Source: Sorangium cellulosum So ce56 | GTDB taxonomy: Bacteria > Myxococcota_A > Polyangia > Polyangiales > Polyangiaceae | DNA length: 64,000 bases | NCBI RefSeq assembly: GCF_000067165.1 | Contig: NC_010162.1 | Location: 10,962,501-11,026,500 of the forward strand | Reading direction: 5' to 3' | Shown: positions 50,257-59,297 of the stretch, in pieces | How the letters are laid out: every line of letters begins with the position of its first letter | Numbering within the stretch: the first letter of the stretch is position 1 | The notes under the pieces: model-generated | Told to the model about the DNA's origin: nothing | Database searches by the model: none | Seen by the model: the letters and a program-made list of their open reading frames with translations, nothing else | Translations under genes and position numbers: made by a program

Positions 50257-53200
50257 ATGGGCGCGACAGAGACGGGTTCGGTTGGGCTTTGCGGCGAGGT
50301 CGAGGAGCAGCTCGCGGAGGTGCTCGACGGGACGGCGCGGCCGGCGCTGTACGAGCACATCGCCGGCTGCGACGCGTGCCGCGATCTCCGCCACGACGCG
50401 GCGCGCGCCGCGGAGGTCGCCGCGGCGGCCGGCGCGGACTTCCGGCCGGCAGACGGATTCGCGGACGCGCTGCTCCGGCGGATCGAGGCGGCGCGCCCCT
50501 CGGACGGCGCGACGAGCGGCGCGGTCCTGAAGGTGGCGGCCGAGGAGCAACACGACGCCGCTCGCGCGGGATCCGGCGTGACCGAGGGGCGATCGGACAC
50601 CGCCGAAGGGCGATCGGACACCGCCGAAGGGCGATCGGACATCACCGAAGGGCGATCGGACACCGCTGAAGGGCGATCGGACACCGCCGAAGGGCGATCG
50701 GACACCGCTGAAGGGCGATCGGACACCGCCGAAGGGCGATCGGACACCGCCGAAGGGCGATCGGACATCGCCGAGCGGCGATCCGACACCGCTGAAGCCC
50801 GATCCGACATCGCCGAGCGGCGATCCGACACCGCTGAAGCCCGATCCGATACGGCCGACGTCCGATCCGGCACCACCGAAGAGCGCTCCCCTACCCCCAG
50901 GCCGCGTTCCGACACCTCCGGAGCGCGATCCGGCGCGGCCGAGGCGCGCACGGGCGGACCGCGCTCCACGATGCCGGAGCGAACCGCGCCGGCAGCGCGC
51001 CGCACGGCCCTCGGGCGGCGCTCGGCCTTCGCCGCCGCCGCCCTGGCCGCGGCGGCGGCGGTAGCGGCCGGTGTCGCCCTGCGGCGCGGCGGCGAAACGA
51101 CGGCGGCGTCCGTCGCCGCCGCGGCCGGGGCGCCATGGTCCGGCAAGGTCGCCTCGGTGTCGCGCGCGTCGGCCGACAGATCGGGCGGCCTCGAGGCGTG
51201 CGACGCCGCGGGCGCCTGCGCGCCGCTCGCCGCGGGCGCCCCGCTCCCGGAGGGCGCGACCCTGCGCACCGACGCGCGGACGCGCGCCCACCTGTCGCTC
51301 GCGGACGGCTCCGCGCTCGCCATCGACCGCGGCTCCCGCGTGTGGATCGCCGGCGACGGCCGCCGCGCGCGCGTCGACGAGGGCGCCGTCGTCCTCGACG
51401 TCACCCCGGCCCCCGGCGCGCCGCCCGCGCGCATCGAGGTGCCGCACGGCCAGATCGAGGTGCTCGGGACCAAGCTCGCGATCACCGCGAGCGCCGCGCG
51501 CGCCTCGGTCGAGGTGGCCCGCGGCGCCGTGCGCGTCACCGGCGAGCGCGGCGAGCCCGTCGAGGTGCGCGCCGGCGAGGAGGCGACGCTCGCGAAGGGC
51601 GCCGCGCCCGAGGTCGCGAGCGCGACGTCGCTCGCCGACACGCTCGAGTGGAGCGACCGCTCCGCCGAGGAGGCCGACGCCCCGGCGCTCCGCGGCCTCG
51701 GCGAGCTCAGGGCGCGCAAGCCGGGCGCGACGCAGGAGAAAGAGCGGGCCGTCCGGCTCGCCAGGCACGCCGTCAAGGTGCGGATCGTCGACGTCGTCGC
51801 CAGGACCGAGATCGACGAGACCTTCGCCAACGACACCGACGAGGAGCTCGAGGGCATCTTCAGGTTCCCGCTCCCGCCGGGCGCGCAGATCGAGCGGCTC
51901 GCGCTCGAGGTGGACGGCAAGCTCATCGAGGGCGCGTTCGTCGATCGCGATCGCGGGGCCGCGATCTGGCGCGGCGTCCTCCAGAACGCCGCCCCCAAGG
52001 CGCCCAAGCCGCGCGAGGAGATCATCTGGGTCCCGGGCCCGTGGCGCGACCCCGCGCTGCTCGAGTGGCAGCGGGGCGGCCGGTTCGAGCTGCGCATCTT
52101 CCCCATCCCGAAGCGCGGCGCGCGGCGCGTCGTGCTCACCTACACGCAGCTCGTCGAGCAGGCCGGCGGCGTCCGGCGCTTCACCTACCCGCTCGCGCAC
52201 GACCAGAGCGGCACGACGAACATCGGCGACTTCTCGCTCGACGTGCAGGTGCTCGGCCACGACCGGGAGTTCGGCGTCGCGACGCGCGGCTACGATCTCG
52301 CCGCCGCGCCCGCGGACGGCGCGGCCGACCGACGCACGCTGGAGGCCCGCGGGTTCACGCCGGCCGGCGACCTCACGGTCGAGTACGCGCTCCCCGATCG
52401 CGACCGGCCCGTCACCGCCTGGGCCTACCGGATGCCCCCCGCCCCGGCGCCGGCCACGCCGCCCGCGACGTCCCAGGCGCGGCGCGGCGCGGCCGGCACG
52501 TCGAAGCGCGACGGCGCGGAGCACGAGGCCTCCCTCGCCGCGGCGCAGGCCATCGCGAGCGACACGTCGCCCTACGTCGCGATCGCGATCCGGCCCCGGC
52601 TCCCCCGGTGGCAGGAGTCGACCTCGCGGCGCCACGCGATCGTCGTCGACTCGAGCCGATCCATGGTCGGCGAGCGGTTCGCCCGCGCGACGCGGCTCGC
52701 CTCGTCGCTCGTCCGCGAGATGGACCGGCGCGACGAGGTCGTCGTGCTCGCGTGCGACACCCTCTGCCGCTCGCTCGGCGACGCCGGCCAGGGCGGCGCC
52801 GCGCGCCCCATGGCCCCCGGCGCCGCCTCGGCGGGCGAGGTCGAGCGCTTCCTCGGCGGCATCGAGCCCGACGGCGGCAGCGATCTCGCCGCGGCGATGA
52901 TCGCGGCGCGCGCGGCCGCCGGCCCGCTCGACGGCAAGGAGCTCCGGATCATCTACCTCGGCGACGGCACGCCCTCGGTCGGCCCGACGCGCCCCGCCCA
53001 CATCGAGGCCGCGGTGCGCGGCGCGGTCCCCGCGGACGGCGCCGCCGCGGTGGTCGCGGTCGCGCTCGGGAGCGACGCGGACACCACGTCGCTCAGGGCG
53101 CTCGCGCGGGGCGGCGGCGGGGTGATGGTCCCCTACGTGCCCGGCCAGAAGGTCGCGAGCGCGGCGCAGTCGGTCCTCGGCGCGGCGTACGGCCTCGCGC

Positions 53201-55017
53201 TGCGCGATCCCGAGATCGAGCTCCCGCCCGGCCTGACCCAGGTCACGCCGGCGCGGCTCGATCCGATCCGCGCCGGCGGCGAGGCGCTCGTCGTGGCGCG
53301 GATGAGCTCCGGGGCCGACGTGAGCGGCGCGATCCGCCTCCGCGGCCGCGTCTCGGGCGAGCGCTTCGAGCAGACCTACCCCGTCAACATCGTCGCCACG
53401 ACCGGCGCGGGCAACGCCTTCGTCCCGCGCCTCTACGCCGCGGCGAAGATCGCGGAGCTCGAGGAGACGGGCGGCGACGCGCAGAAGCCCGCCATCATCG
53501 AGCTGTCGCGGCGCTTCTCGGTGGCGAGCCGGTTCACCTCGCTGCTCGTCCTGGAGAGCGAGGCGATGTTCAAGGCGTTCGGCCTCGATCGAGACGGCAT
53601 CACCTCCGCCTTCACGGGCGAGGAGCAGGCCGAGCGGGTGAGCGCGAGCGCCGAGGGGGAGGAGCCCGGCAACGCGGCGGACGAGGGCGCCGAGGAGAAG
53701 GGCGACGCGCTCGGGGCGGGCCTCGGCCTGTCAGGCAGCGGCAGGGGCGGCGGCGGCTCCGGCTGGCCGGACGCCGCGCCGGCCGCGAAGGCGGAGTCTC
53801 GCTCGTCGGCCGGCGCCCGCCCGGCGTCGCCCGCCAAGCGACGACTCCAAAAGCTCGATCCCCTCTCGGGCTCGCTCGACGACATGCCGGCGCCGGCGCC
53901 GGCGCCGACGGCCGCCGCGCCCGCGGAGCCGAAGCCGGCGCCCCCGCTGGACGAGCGCGCCCGGAGATCGCGCGACGACGACCTCTTCGCCGCCGAGGAG
54001 TGGTCGCGCCCGCGCCCGCGGCGGATGATCCCGATGCGCCGGGTGTTCGATCGCAAGGTGAGCTTCGACGCGACGAACACGCTCGCGCCCGAGAGCGCCG
54101 CGAAGACCGCGGCCGCCGAGGCGGCGCTCGCGGCGGCCCCGGACAGCCGCGACAGGACGGTGGGCCTCTACGCGCTCTACGCCACGACCGGCCGCCTCGG
54201 CGAGGCCCAGGAGCTGACCGCGCGCTGGAGCGGGCGCGACGCGCTCGATCCCGACGCGCTCATCGCCCGCGCCGACCTCGCGGCGCGGCAGGGCCAGCGC
54301 GACCGCGCCGCGCGCATCCTCGGCGGCCTCGCCGACGTGCGCCCGGGCGACCGGGCCACCCAGGCGCGGCTCGCCGAGCTCTGGGACGCCGCGGGGCGGC
54401 CCGCGTTCGCGTGCCAGCACCGGGTGGCGCTCGCCGACCTCGCGCCCGCCGACGCGAAGCTCGTCGCCGCCGCGATCCGGTGCGCCGGCGAGGGCGGCAT
54501 GAGCGAGCTCGCGAGCCAGCTCCGCCTCGACGCGACCTCCGCGATCCGCGCGGAGATCGACCGGCGGCTCGCGCAGCCGGACCCGGCGCCGGCCGCCGAC
54601 CTGCCCGGCGACGTGCGGCTCAGCGCCGAATGGACCGGCGGGGCCGACCTCGACCTCTCCCTCATCGACGCGCAGGGGCGGCGCGTCTCGTGGATGGGCG
54701 CGACCCTCCCGTCGGTGGGTGTGCGCTCGCGCGACGCGACGAGCACGCGCTCGGAGTCCCTCGCGCTGCGGAGCCTCCCCAAGGGGAGCTACGTCGTCGA
54801 GATCGCGCGCGCGTCGGCCGAGGAGGGCGCCGGCGCCGCGAGCCCCGGGGCCAGCGCGCCGGGCCCGATCCGCGGCGAGCTGACCCTGCGCCTCGCGGGA
54901 GAGACCCGCAAGGTGCCCTTCACGCTCGACGGCGCGCGCCTCGAGCTCGGCACGGTGCGCGTCTTCTTCACCTCCCGCCTGGTGCCGGTCGACGGCCCGG
55001 CGGCCCCGCGGTTCTGA
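50257..55017 (+). CDS. Giant anti-sigma-like receptor: zinc finger, TM, FecR, VIT, vWA, TPR, DUF2135-like
   Basis: The product is 1586 residues; ATG 50257 or an in-frame GTG at 50248 that overlaps the sigma gene stop. The N-terminus has a ZAS-like HIAGCDAC zinc-finger core. Residues about 109-216 are RSDTAEG tandem repeats. One membrane helix (about 250-275, RRSAFAAAALAAAAAVAAGV) follows. Beyond it lie a FecR-like domain (about 335-450, LADGSALAIDRGSRVWIAGD), a VIT domain (about 500-635), a vWA domain (about 790-970; MIDAS DSSRS), a Gly-rich linker, a TPR-like region (about 1285-1450) and a C-terminal beta domain like DUF2135. Separately these are known families; as one chain after an ECF factor this is unusual. 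It probably holds the sigma factor until an outside ligand is bound. Confidence 0.85.
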   Translation: MGATETGSVGLCGEVEEQLAEVLDGTARPALYEHIAGCDACRDLRHDAARAAEVAAAAGADFRPADGFADALLRRIEAARPSDGATSGAVLKVAAEEQHDAARAGSGVTEGRSDTAEGRSDTAEGRSDITEGRSDTAEGRSDTAEGRSDTAEGRSDTAEGRSDTAEGRSDIAERRSDTAEARSDIAERRSDTAEARSDTADVRSGTTEERSPTPRPRSDTSGARSGAAEARTGGPRSTMPERTAPAARRTALGRRSAFAAAALAAAAAVAAGVALRRGGETTAASVAAAAGAPWSGKVASVSRASADRSGGLEACDAAGACAPLAAGAPLPEGATLRTDARTRAHLSLADGSALAIDRGSRVWIAGDGRRARVDEGAVVLDVTPAPGAPPARIEVPHGQIEVLGTKLAITASAARASVEVARGAVRVTGERGEPVEVRAGEEATLAKGAAPEVASATSLADTLEWSDRSAEEADAPALRGLGELRARKPGATQEKERAVRLARHAVKVRIVDVVARTEIDETFANDTDEELEGIFRFPLPPGAQIERLALEVDGKLIEGAFVDRDRGAAIWRGVLQNAAPKAPKPREEIIWVPGPWRDPALLEWQRGGRFELRIFPIPKRGARRVVLTYTQLVEQAGGVRRFTYPLAHDQSGTTNIGDFSLDVQVLGHDREFGVATRGYDLAAAPADGAADRRTLEARGFTPAGDLTVEYALPDRDRPVTAWAYRMPPAPAPATPPATSQARRGAAGTSKRDGAEHEASLAAAQAIASDTSPYVAIAIRPRLPRWQESTSRRHAIVVDSSRSMVGERFARATRLASSLVREMDRRDEVVVLACDTLCRSLGDAGQGGAARPMAPGAASAGEVERFLGGIEPDGGSDLAAAMIAARAAAGPLDGKELRIIYLGDGTPSVGPTRPAHIEAAVRGAVPADGAAAVVAVALGSDADTTSLRALARGGGGVMVPYVPGQKVASAAQSVLGAAYGLALRDPEIELPPGLTQVTPARLDPIRAGGEALVVARMSSGADVSGAIRLRGRVSGERFEQTYPVNIVATTGAGNAFVPRLYAAAKIAELEETGGDAQKPAIIELSRRFSVASRFTSLLVLESEAMFKAFGLDRDGITSAFTGEEQAERVSASAEGEEPGNAADEGAEEKGDALGAGLGLSGSGRGGGGSGWPDAAPAAKAESRSSAGARPASPAKRRLQKLDPLSGSLDDMPAPAPAPTAAAPAEPKPAPPLDERARRSRDDDLFAAEEWSRPRPRRMIPMRRVFDRKVSFDATNTLAPESAAKTAAAEAALAAAPDSRDRTVGLYALYATTGRLGEAQELTARWSGRDALDPDALIARADLAARQGQRDRAARILGGLADVRPGDRATQARLAELWDAAGRPAFACQHRVALADLAPADAKLVAAAIRCAGEGGMSELASQLRLDATSAIRAEIDRRLAQPDPAPAADLPGDVRLSAEWTGGADLDLSLIDAQGRRVSWMGATLPSVGVRSRDATSTRSESLALRSLPKGSYVVEIARASAEEGAGAASPGASAPGPIRGELTLRLAGETRKVPFTLDGARLELGTVRVFFTSRLVPVDGPAAPRF
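50581..50910 (+). repeat. 21-bp tandem repeats coding RSDTAEG heptads
   Basis: The unit is about GGGCGATCGGACACCGCCGA plus one A. Nine copies are nearly perfect and about six further ones decay towards the 3' side. All keep the frame. On the protein they form a charged, disordered stalk in the cytoplasmic region between the zinc finger and the membrane helix. The repeats are head to tail without spacers, so this is not CRISPR. Confidence 0.92.
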
Positions 55018-55246
55018 GGAAACTGACGAAACCGAAGGAACGGACGAAGACGAACCCGACGGGAACGACCTCCGCCCACGCGCGGCGGCTCTCTCTTGCG
55101 CACCCCTCCCTTCACATGTCCTGAACGACCCTCGCAGCGCGCTTCCGTAACAACCGCTTCATCGCCCCCCGGGCGCGCTCGCCCGGGGATCGAGCGGCCC
55201 TCCCGCCGCGCTCGTGTCGGGCGGAGATACCCGATACAGTTTCGAC

Positions 55247-57718
55247 ATGAATCCGCTCGTCCCGGACTTCATCCTCGAACAGGACGCCGAAGGGCAATAC
55301 GCGGGAGCGATCGACGCGGCTGTCCTGCACGTCTCGCTGCCGGCGATCGTGGAGCTCGCCGAGCAGATGATCGCGCGCCAGGCGCTCGATCCGGACGCGC
55401 TGCGCTCGTTCTTCGATCCGCTGTTCGAGGCCGTGCACCAGTCGGGCGGGTTCGTCGTGACGCTGTCGCCCGCCGGCGGGTTCACCGCGCTGTTCCCCGA
55501 TCGGCCAGGGCGCAACGTCACCCGGCACGCCCGCAGCGCGGCGCTCGCGATGCGGCGCAGCCTCCTGGAGCTCGCGGCGCGGCGCACGCTGGGCGCCGGA
55601 GGCGCGCAGACGCCGTTCAGGATCGGGCTCGCCTGGGGCACGGTCCACTGGACGATCGTGCGCATCGCCCCGGATCGCGCGTACTTCCTGATCTACGGCC
55701 CCGCGATGGAGGCTTGCCAGGCGACCGACCGCGGGGTCGACGACAGCGAGCTCCACCTCGATCGCAGCTTCCGCGAGCGGCTCCCCGCGGCGAGCGCGCG
55801 GGAGAGCGTGGCCGAGCTCGACGAGGCCGATCTCCTGAGCGGGCCCCCCTCGCTGACGATCACGTCGGCCCCGACGGACGCGGACGTCGAGGCGTTCCTG
55901 CCGCCGGGCGCGGGCGATCTCGCGCCGGAGGGCGAGATCCGCGAGGTGACGACGGTGTCGGTCTCGCTCGATCGGGTGGAGAGCCCGACGGAGCTCCTCC
56001 AGCAGCTGCACGAGATCTCGGCGATGTACGGCGCGACGTTCGCCGGCATGACCGTGACCGAGCGCGGCTTCGGCGCGCAGTTCTACTTCGGCGCGCCCGT
56101 CGCGCACGAGAGCGACCACGATCGCGCCCTCGACTTCGCGCTCGAGCTGAAGAGCAACGGCCTCGGCGTGCCCCGGCTCGCGGTGGGCGTCACCCGCGCG
56201 CGCTGCCTCGTCGGCTTCTTCGGCGCCGTGGGCCGCCGCGAGTTCGCGTGCGTCGGCCGCGCCATCCACCTCGCCGCGCAGATCGCGCGGAAGGCCGCGC
56301 CGTCGTCGATCTGGGCGGACGAGCGGGCGTTCCGCGCGGGCGAGGCGAGCCACCAGTGGTCGACGGAGAACATCTTCCGGTTCGACGGGTTCGATCTGCC
56401 GATCCTCGTCTACTCGCTCGAGCGGCGGCGCATCGCGGTGCAGGAGGAGTTCTACGACCTCGGCCCCATCGGCCGCGAGGTCGAGCTCGGGCGGCTCACG
56501 CAGGCGCTCGAGCCCCTGTTCACCGGGCGCTCCGCGGGCGTCGTGTACATCCTCGGCGAGGCGGGCATCGGCAAGAGCTACCTCGTGCACAGCTACCGCC
56601 ACCAGCGCGCGCAGCTCATGGACATGCGGCCGCTCCTGTGGATCGAGGCCCGCTGCGATCAGACGCTGAGGACCCCGCTCTACGCGTTCGAGTTCGCGCT
56701 CAAGGAGTACCTCGGGATCTCGTCGGAGCTCGGCCAGCGGGCCAAGCAGGCGGGGCTCGATCTGGCGCTGGAGCTGCTCCTGGAGCGGCTGCCCGAGAGC
56801 TGGACCGAGGCGCGGGCCGGGATCGACAGGTCGCGCGAGGCGCTCGCGCGGCTGCTCAGGCTGCGCGGCCAGGAGGCGGGGGCCGAGGCCGAGGAGCGCG
56901 ACGAGGTCCTCGGGGCGCTCGCGGCGCTGCTCGTCGCGGAGAGCTCGCTGCAGCCGGTGGTGGTGCACCTCGACGACGCGCAGTGGGCCGATCGGACCTC
57001 GCTCGACGCGGTGCGCGCGATCACGGCCGCCTGCAGGGACCTGCCGCTGGCGGTGATCTGCTCGGCGCGGCCGGCGGCGTCGTCGGGGGAGGGGGTGGAC
57101 GCCCGCATCCCGCTCGACGCCGGCATCCCGTCGCACGCGATCGAGCTCGCGCCGCTCCCGGCGGAGCGGCTGCTCACGCTCGCGGAGCCGTTCTTCGGCG
57201 GCCCGCTCCCCACGATGCTCGGGTCGCTGCTCGGCCAGACCGCGGGGGGGAACCCGTTCTTCGCGCAGGAGATCCTCGCGTACTGGCTGGAGGACGGGCG
57301 GTACGGGTCGGCCCACGACGCCGCGCGCTCGAGCCGGTTCATGCCGCCGCGGACCGTGAACAGCCTGCTCGTCGCGCGGCTCGAGCGGCTCGAGCCGCGG
57401 ACGCGGCAGACGGTGATCTCCGCCGCGGTGCTGGGGCGCGAGTTCGACACGCGCGTGCTCGCCCGGATGATCCCGGACGCCTCGGCGCTCGTGGATCACC
57501 TGCGCTTCGGCGAGGCGCAGCGGATCTGGTCGCGGATGGGGGAGCACCGCTTCGAGTTCTGCACGGTGCTGATCCGCGACGCCGCGTACGGGATGCAGCC
57601 GAAGGAGACGGCGGAGCGGCAGCACCGCCTCGCGGCGGAGGCGATCGAGGCCGTCTACGGCGACGATCTCGAGGATCAGCGCGCGGCGCTCGACAGCCAC
57701 CGGCGGCTCGCGGGCTGA
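55247..57718 (+). CDS. Tandem nucleotide-cyclase-like and AAA ATPase protein
   Basis: The product is 823 residues from ATG 55247. Two class III cyclase-like modules lie in tandem (about 20-190 and 220-390; the second includes AVGVTRARCLVGFFGAVGRR). Neither shows the full set of metal-binding aspartates in an obvious way, so activity is uncertain. An AAA_16/STAND NTPase follows: Walker A GEAGIGKS (Lys443) and Walker B VVVHLDDAQWAD. The overall order matches eukaryotic-type soluble adenylyl cyclases and their bacterial relatives, but the long TPR tail usual in them is missing; the chain ends soon after the NTPase helical part. Confidence 0.85.
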   Translation: MNPLVPDFILEQDAEGQYAGAIDAAVLHVSLPAIVELAEQMIARQALDPDALRSFFDPLFEAVHQSGGFVVTLSPAGGFTALFPDRPGRNVTRHARSAALAMRRSLLELAARRTLGAGGAQTPFRIGLAWGTVHWTIVRIAPDRAYFLIYGPAMEACQATDRGVDDSELHLDRSFRERLPAASARESVAELDEADLLSGPPSLTITSAPTDADVEAFLPPGAGDLAPEGEIREVTTVSVSLDRVESPTELLQQLHEISAMYGATFAGMTVTERGFGAQFYFGAPVAHESDHDRALDFALELKSNGLGVPRLAVGVTRARCLVGFFGAVGRREFACVGRAIHLAAQIARKAAPSSIWADERAFRAGEASHQWSTENIFRFDGFDLPILVYSLERRRIAVQEEFYDLGPIGREVELGRLTQALEPLFTGRSAGVVYILGEAGIGKSYLVHSYRHQRAQLMDMRPLLWIEARCDQTLRTPLYAFEFALKEYLGISSELGQRAKQAGLDLALELLLERLPESWTEARAGIDRSREALARLLRLRGQEAGAEAEERDEVLGALAALLVAESSLQPVVVHLDDAQWADRTSLDAVRAITAACRDLPLAVICSARPAASSGEGVDARIPLDAGIPSHAIELAPLPAERLLTLAEPFFGGPLPTMLGSLLGQTAGGNPFFAQEILAYWLEDGRYGSAHDAARSSRFMPPRTVNSLLVARLERLEPRTRQTVISAAVLGREFDTRVLARMIPDASALVDHLRFGEAQRIWSRMGEHRFEFCTVLIRDAAYGMQPKETAERQHRLAAEAIEAVYGDDLEDQRAALDSHRRLAG

Positions 57719-57720
57719 GC

Positions 57721-57749
57721 GCGCCCGGCCGTTCTGGCCGGCGGGGCGC
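57721..57749 (+). terminator. GC-rich hairpin after the cyclase-like gene
   Basis: CCGGCC and GGCCGG pair around a 5-base loop (GTTCT), with GCGCC/GGCGC-type pairing extending the stem after a small bulge. It begins two bases after the stop. It lacks a U-tract, as is common in GC-rich genomes. Confidence 0.5.
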
Positions 57750-57828
57750 GGGTGGGACGTCGGGGCGGTACGTGGAAGCGCGTGGAACCCCCTCGACGCC
57801 GCTTTCGAAGTGCGGCAACTGTCCGCGC

Positions 57829-58344
57829 ATGAGCACGGCCCATCACGAGGCTCACGCGGCCCCGGCGCACGACGTGAGCGATCACCATGGCTTCGACGGG
57901 GAGCCCGCCCGCGCGCTGCCGGCGGACGAGCCGCCCACCCCGAACTGGGTCCCTGCGCTGGGGCTCGCGGTCTTCGTGGTGGCTGGCGTCACGTTTCTCG
58001 CGCTGCACAGCGGCGACGACGGCGCCGTGGGGCAGGCCGCGCCGGCGGGCGCGCGCCCGGCTGCGGCCGAGGTTCGCCCGGCGGCGGCCGGCGCTCGCCC
58101 CGCCCCGGCTGGCGCCCGACCGGCGACCGCCGAGGCTCGCCCCGCGGCTCAGCCCGGCGCGCGCCCGGCGGCGCCGACCGGGCCCGCGGCGGGGGCAGCC
58201 GCGGAGGCCCTGCGCGCCGGCGCGGCCGGCACCGCCGCGCCGGGCCCGGCGAACCTGCGCAAGCTGACGCCGCAGGAGGTGGATCTGGTGCGCAAGCGCA
58301 TGGAGGCGCGGCAGAAGGACGGCGCCCCGGCTCCGTCGAAGTGA
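57829..58344 (+). CDS. Single-pass membrane protein with Ala/Pro repeats
   Basis: The product is 171 residues. A His-rich N-terminus (HHEAHAAPAHDVSDHHGF) may bind metal. A membrane helix (about 38-58, WVPALGLAVFVVAGVTFLAL) is followed by ARPAAAE-type repeats and a charged C-terminal helix (LTPQEVDLVRKRMEARQKDG). No known domain is seen. It lies directly upstream of the 3-hydroxyacyl-CoA dehydrogenase gene, and an in-frame GTG of that gene overlaps its stop. Confidence 0.7.
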   Translation: MSTAHHEAHAAPAHDVSDHHGFDGEPARALPADEPPTPNWVPALGLAVFVVAGVTFLALHSGDDGAVGQAAPAGARPAAAEVRPAAAGARPAPAGARPATAEARPAAQPGARPAAPTGPAAGAAAEALRAGAAGTAAPGPANLRKLTPQEVDLVRKRMEARQKDGAPAPSK

Positions 58345-58349
58345 GCGAG

Positions 58350-59261
58350 ATGGCGGTGGACCCCGCCGCGGCGCGCATGCGCACGGTGCTGGTGCTCGGC
58401 GCGGGCACGATGGGCCAGGGGATCGCGCAGGTCACGGCGGTCGCCGGCTACGTGACGCGCCTCTACGACATCGACGCCGCGCGGATCGGCGCGGCGATCG
58501 AGGACACCAAGCGCACGACCGATCGCCTTGTCCAGAAGGGCAAGATGCTCAACGAGGCGCGCAGCGAGATGATCGGGATGCTCGTGGCGTCGCCGGATCT
58601 CGAGCGCGCGGCGGCGGACGCCGATCTCGTGATCGAGGCGGTGCCCGAGCGGATGGATCTCAAGGTCGAGGTGCTCGGCCGGGTGAAGGCGGCGGCGCCG
58701 GAGCGAGCGCTGCTCTGCACGAACACGTCGAGCCTGAGCGTCACCGAGCTCGGGCGCCGGCTCGGCGCGGGCGGGCGCACGATCGGCCTGCACTTCTTCA
58801 ACCCGCCGCCGGTGATGGAGCTGCTCGAGGTGGTGCGGGGGCTCGAGACCGACGAGGCGACGGTGACGGCGGCGCTCTCGGTGGCGAGGCGCCTGGACAA
58901 GACGCCGATCGTGGTGAACGACACGCCCGGCTTCGCGACGAGCCGGCTCGGCGTGGCGCTCGGCGCCGAGGCGATGCGGATGCTGGAGGCCGGGGTGGCG
59001 TCGGCGGTCGACATCGATCGGGCGATGGAGCTCGGGTACCGGCACCCGATGGGGCCGCTCAAGCTGACGGATCTCGTGGGGCTCGACGTGCGGCTCGCCA
59101 TCCTGGAGCACCTCCACCGCGAGGTGGGGGAGCAGTTCCGGCCGCCGGTGATCCTGCGGCAGATGGTGCGGGCGGGGAAGCTCGGGAAGAAGACGGGCGA
59201 AGGGTTCTACCGGTGGACGGAGGCGGGGGCCCAGCCCAGCGACGGCTGGCGTCGCGGGTAG
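58350..59261 (+). CDS. 3-hydroxyacyl-CoA dehydrogenase (3-hydroxybutyryl-CoA dehydrogenase type)
   Basis: The product is 303 residues from ATG 58350 (an in-frame GTG at 58341 would overlap the previous gene by 4 bases). The NAD motif is LVLGAGTMGQGIAQ. The catalytic His lies in LHFFNPPPVMELLEVV, and VVNDTPGFATSRL with GYRHPMGPLKLTDLVGLDV completes the two-domain family. It oxidises 3-hydroxyacyl-CoA with NAD+, or works in reverse in butyryl-CoA or polyhydroxybutyrate metabolism. Single-domain length matches Hbd rather than multifunctional FadB. Confidence 0.92.
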   Translation: MAVDPAAARMRTVLVLGAGTMGQGIAQVTAVAGYVTRLYDIDAARIGAAIEDTKRTTDRLVQKGKMLNEARSEMIGMLVASPDLERAAADADLVIEAVPERMDLKVEVLGRVKAAAPERALLCTNTSSLSVTELGRRLGAGGRTIGLHFFNPPPVMELLEVVRGLETDEATVTAALSVARRLDKTPIVVNDTPGFATSRLGVALGAEAMRMLEAGVASAVDIDRAMELGYRHPMGPLKLTDLVGLDVRLAILEHLHREVGEQFRPPVILRQMVRAGKLGKKTGEGFYRWTEAGAQPSDGWRRG

Positions 59262-59297
59262 GGAGCGCGGCGGGCGCCGCGCGCGGCCGAGGGCGCG

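Noticed and set aside
50581..50910. 21-bp repeats as CRISPR or iteron origin
   Set aside because: They keep frame inside a long coding sequence and encode a regular heptad, with no spacers and no replication gene nearby.
49795..53001. 1068-residue frame on the minus strand opposite the receptor gene
   Set aside because: It is the high-GC antisense shadow of the plus-strand gene; composition is Arg/Ala/Gly-rich with no domain, while the plus frame has clear FecR, VIT and vWA domains.
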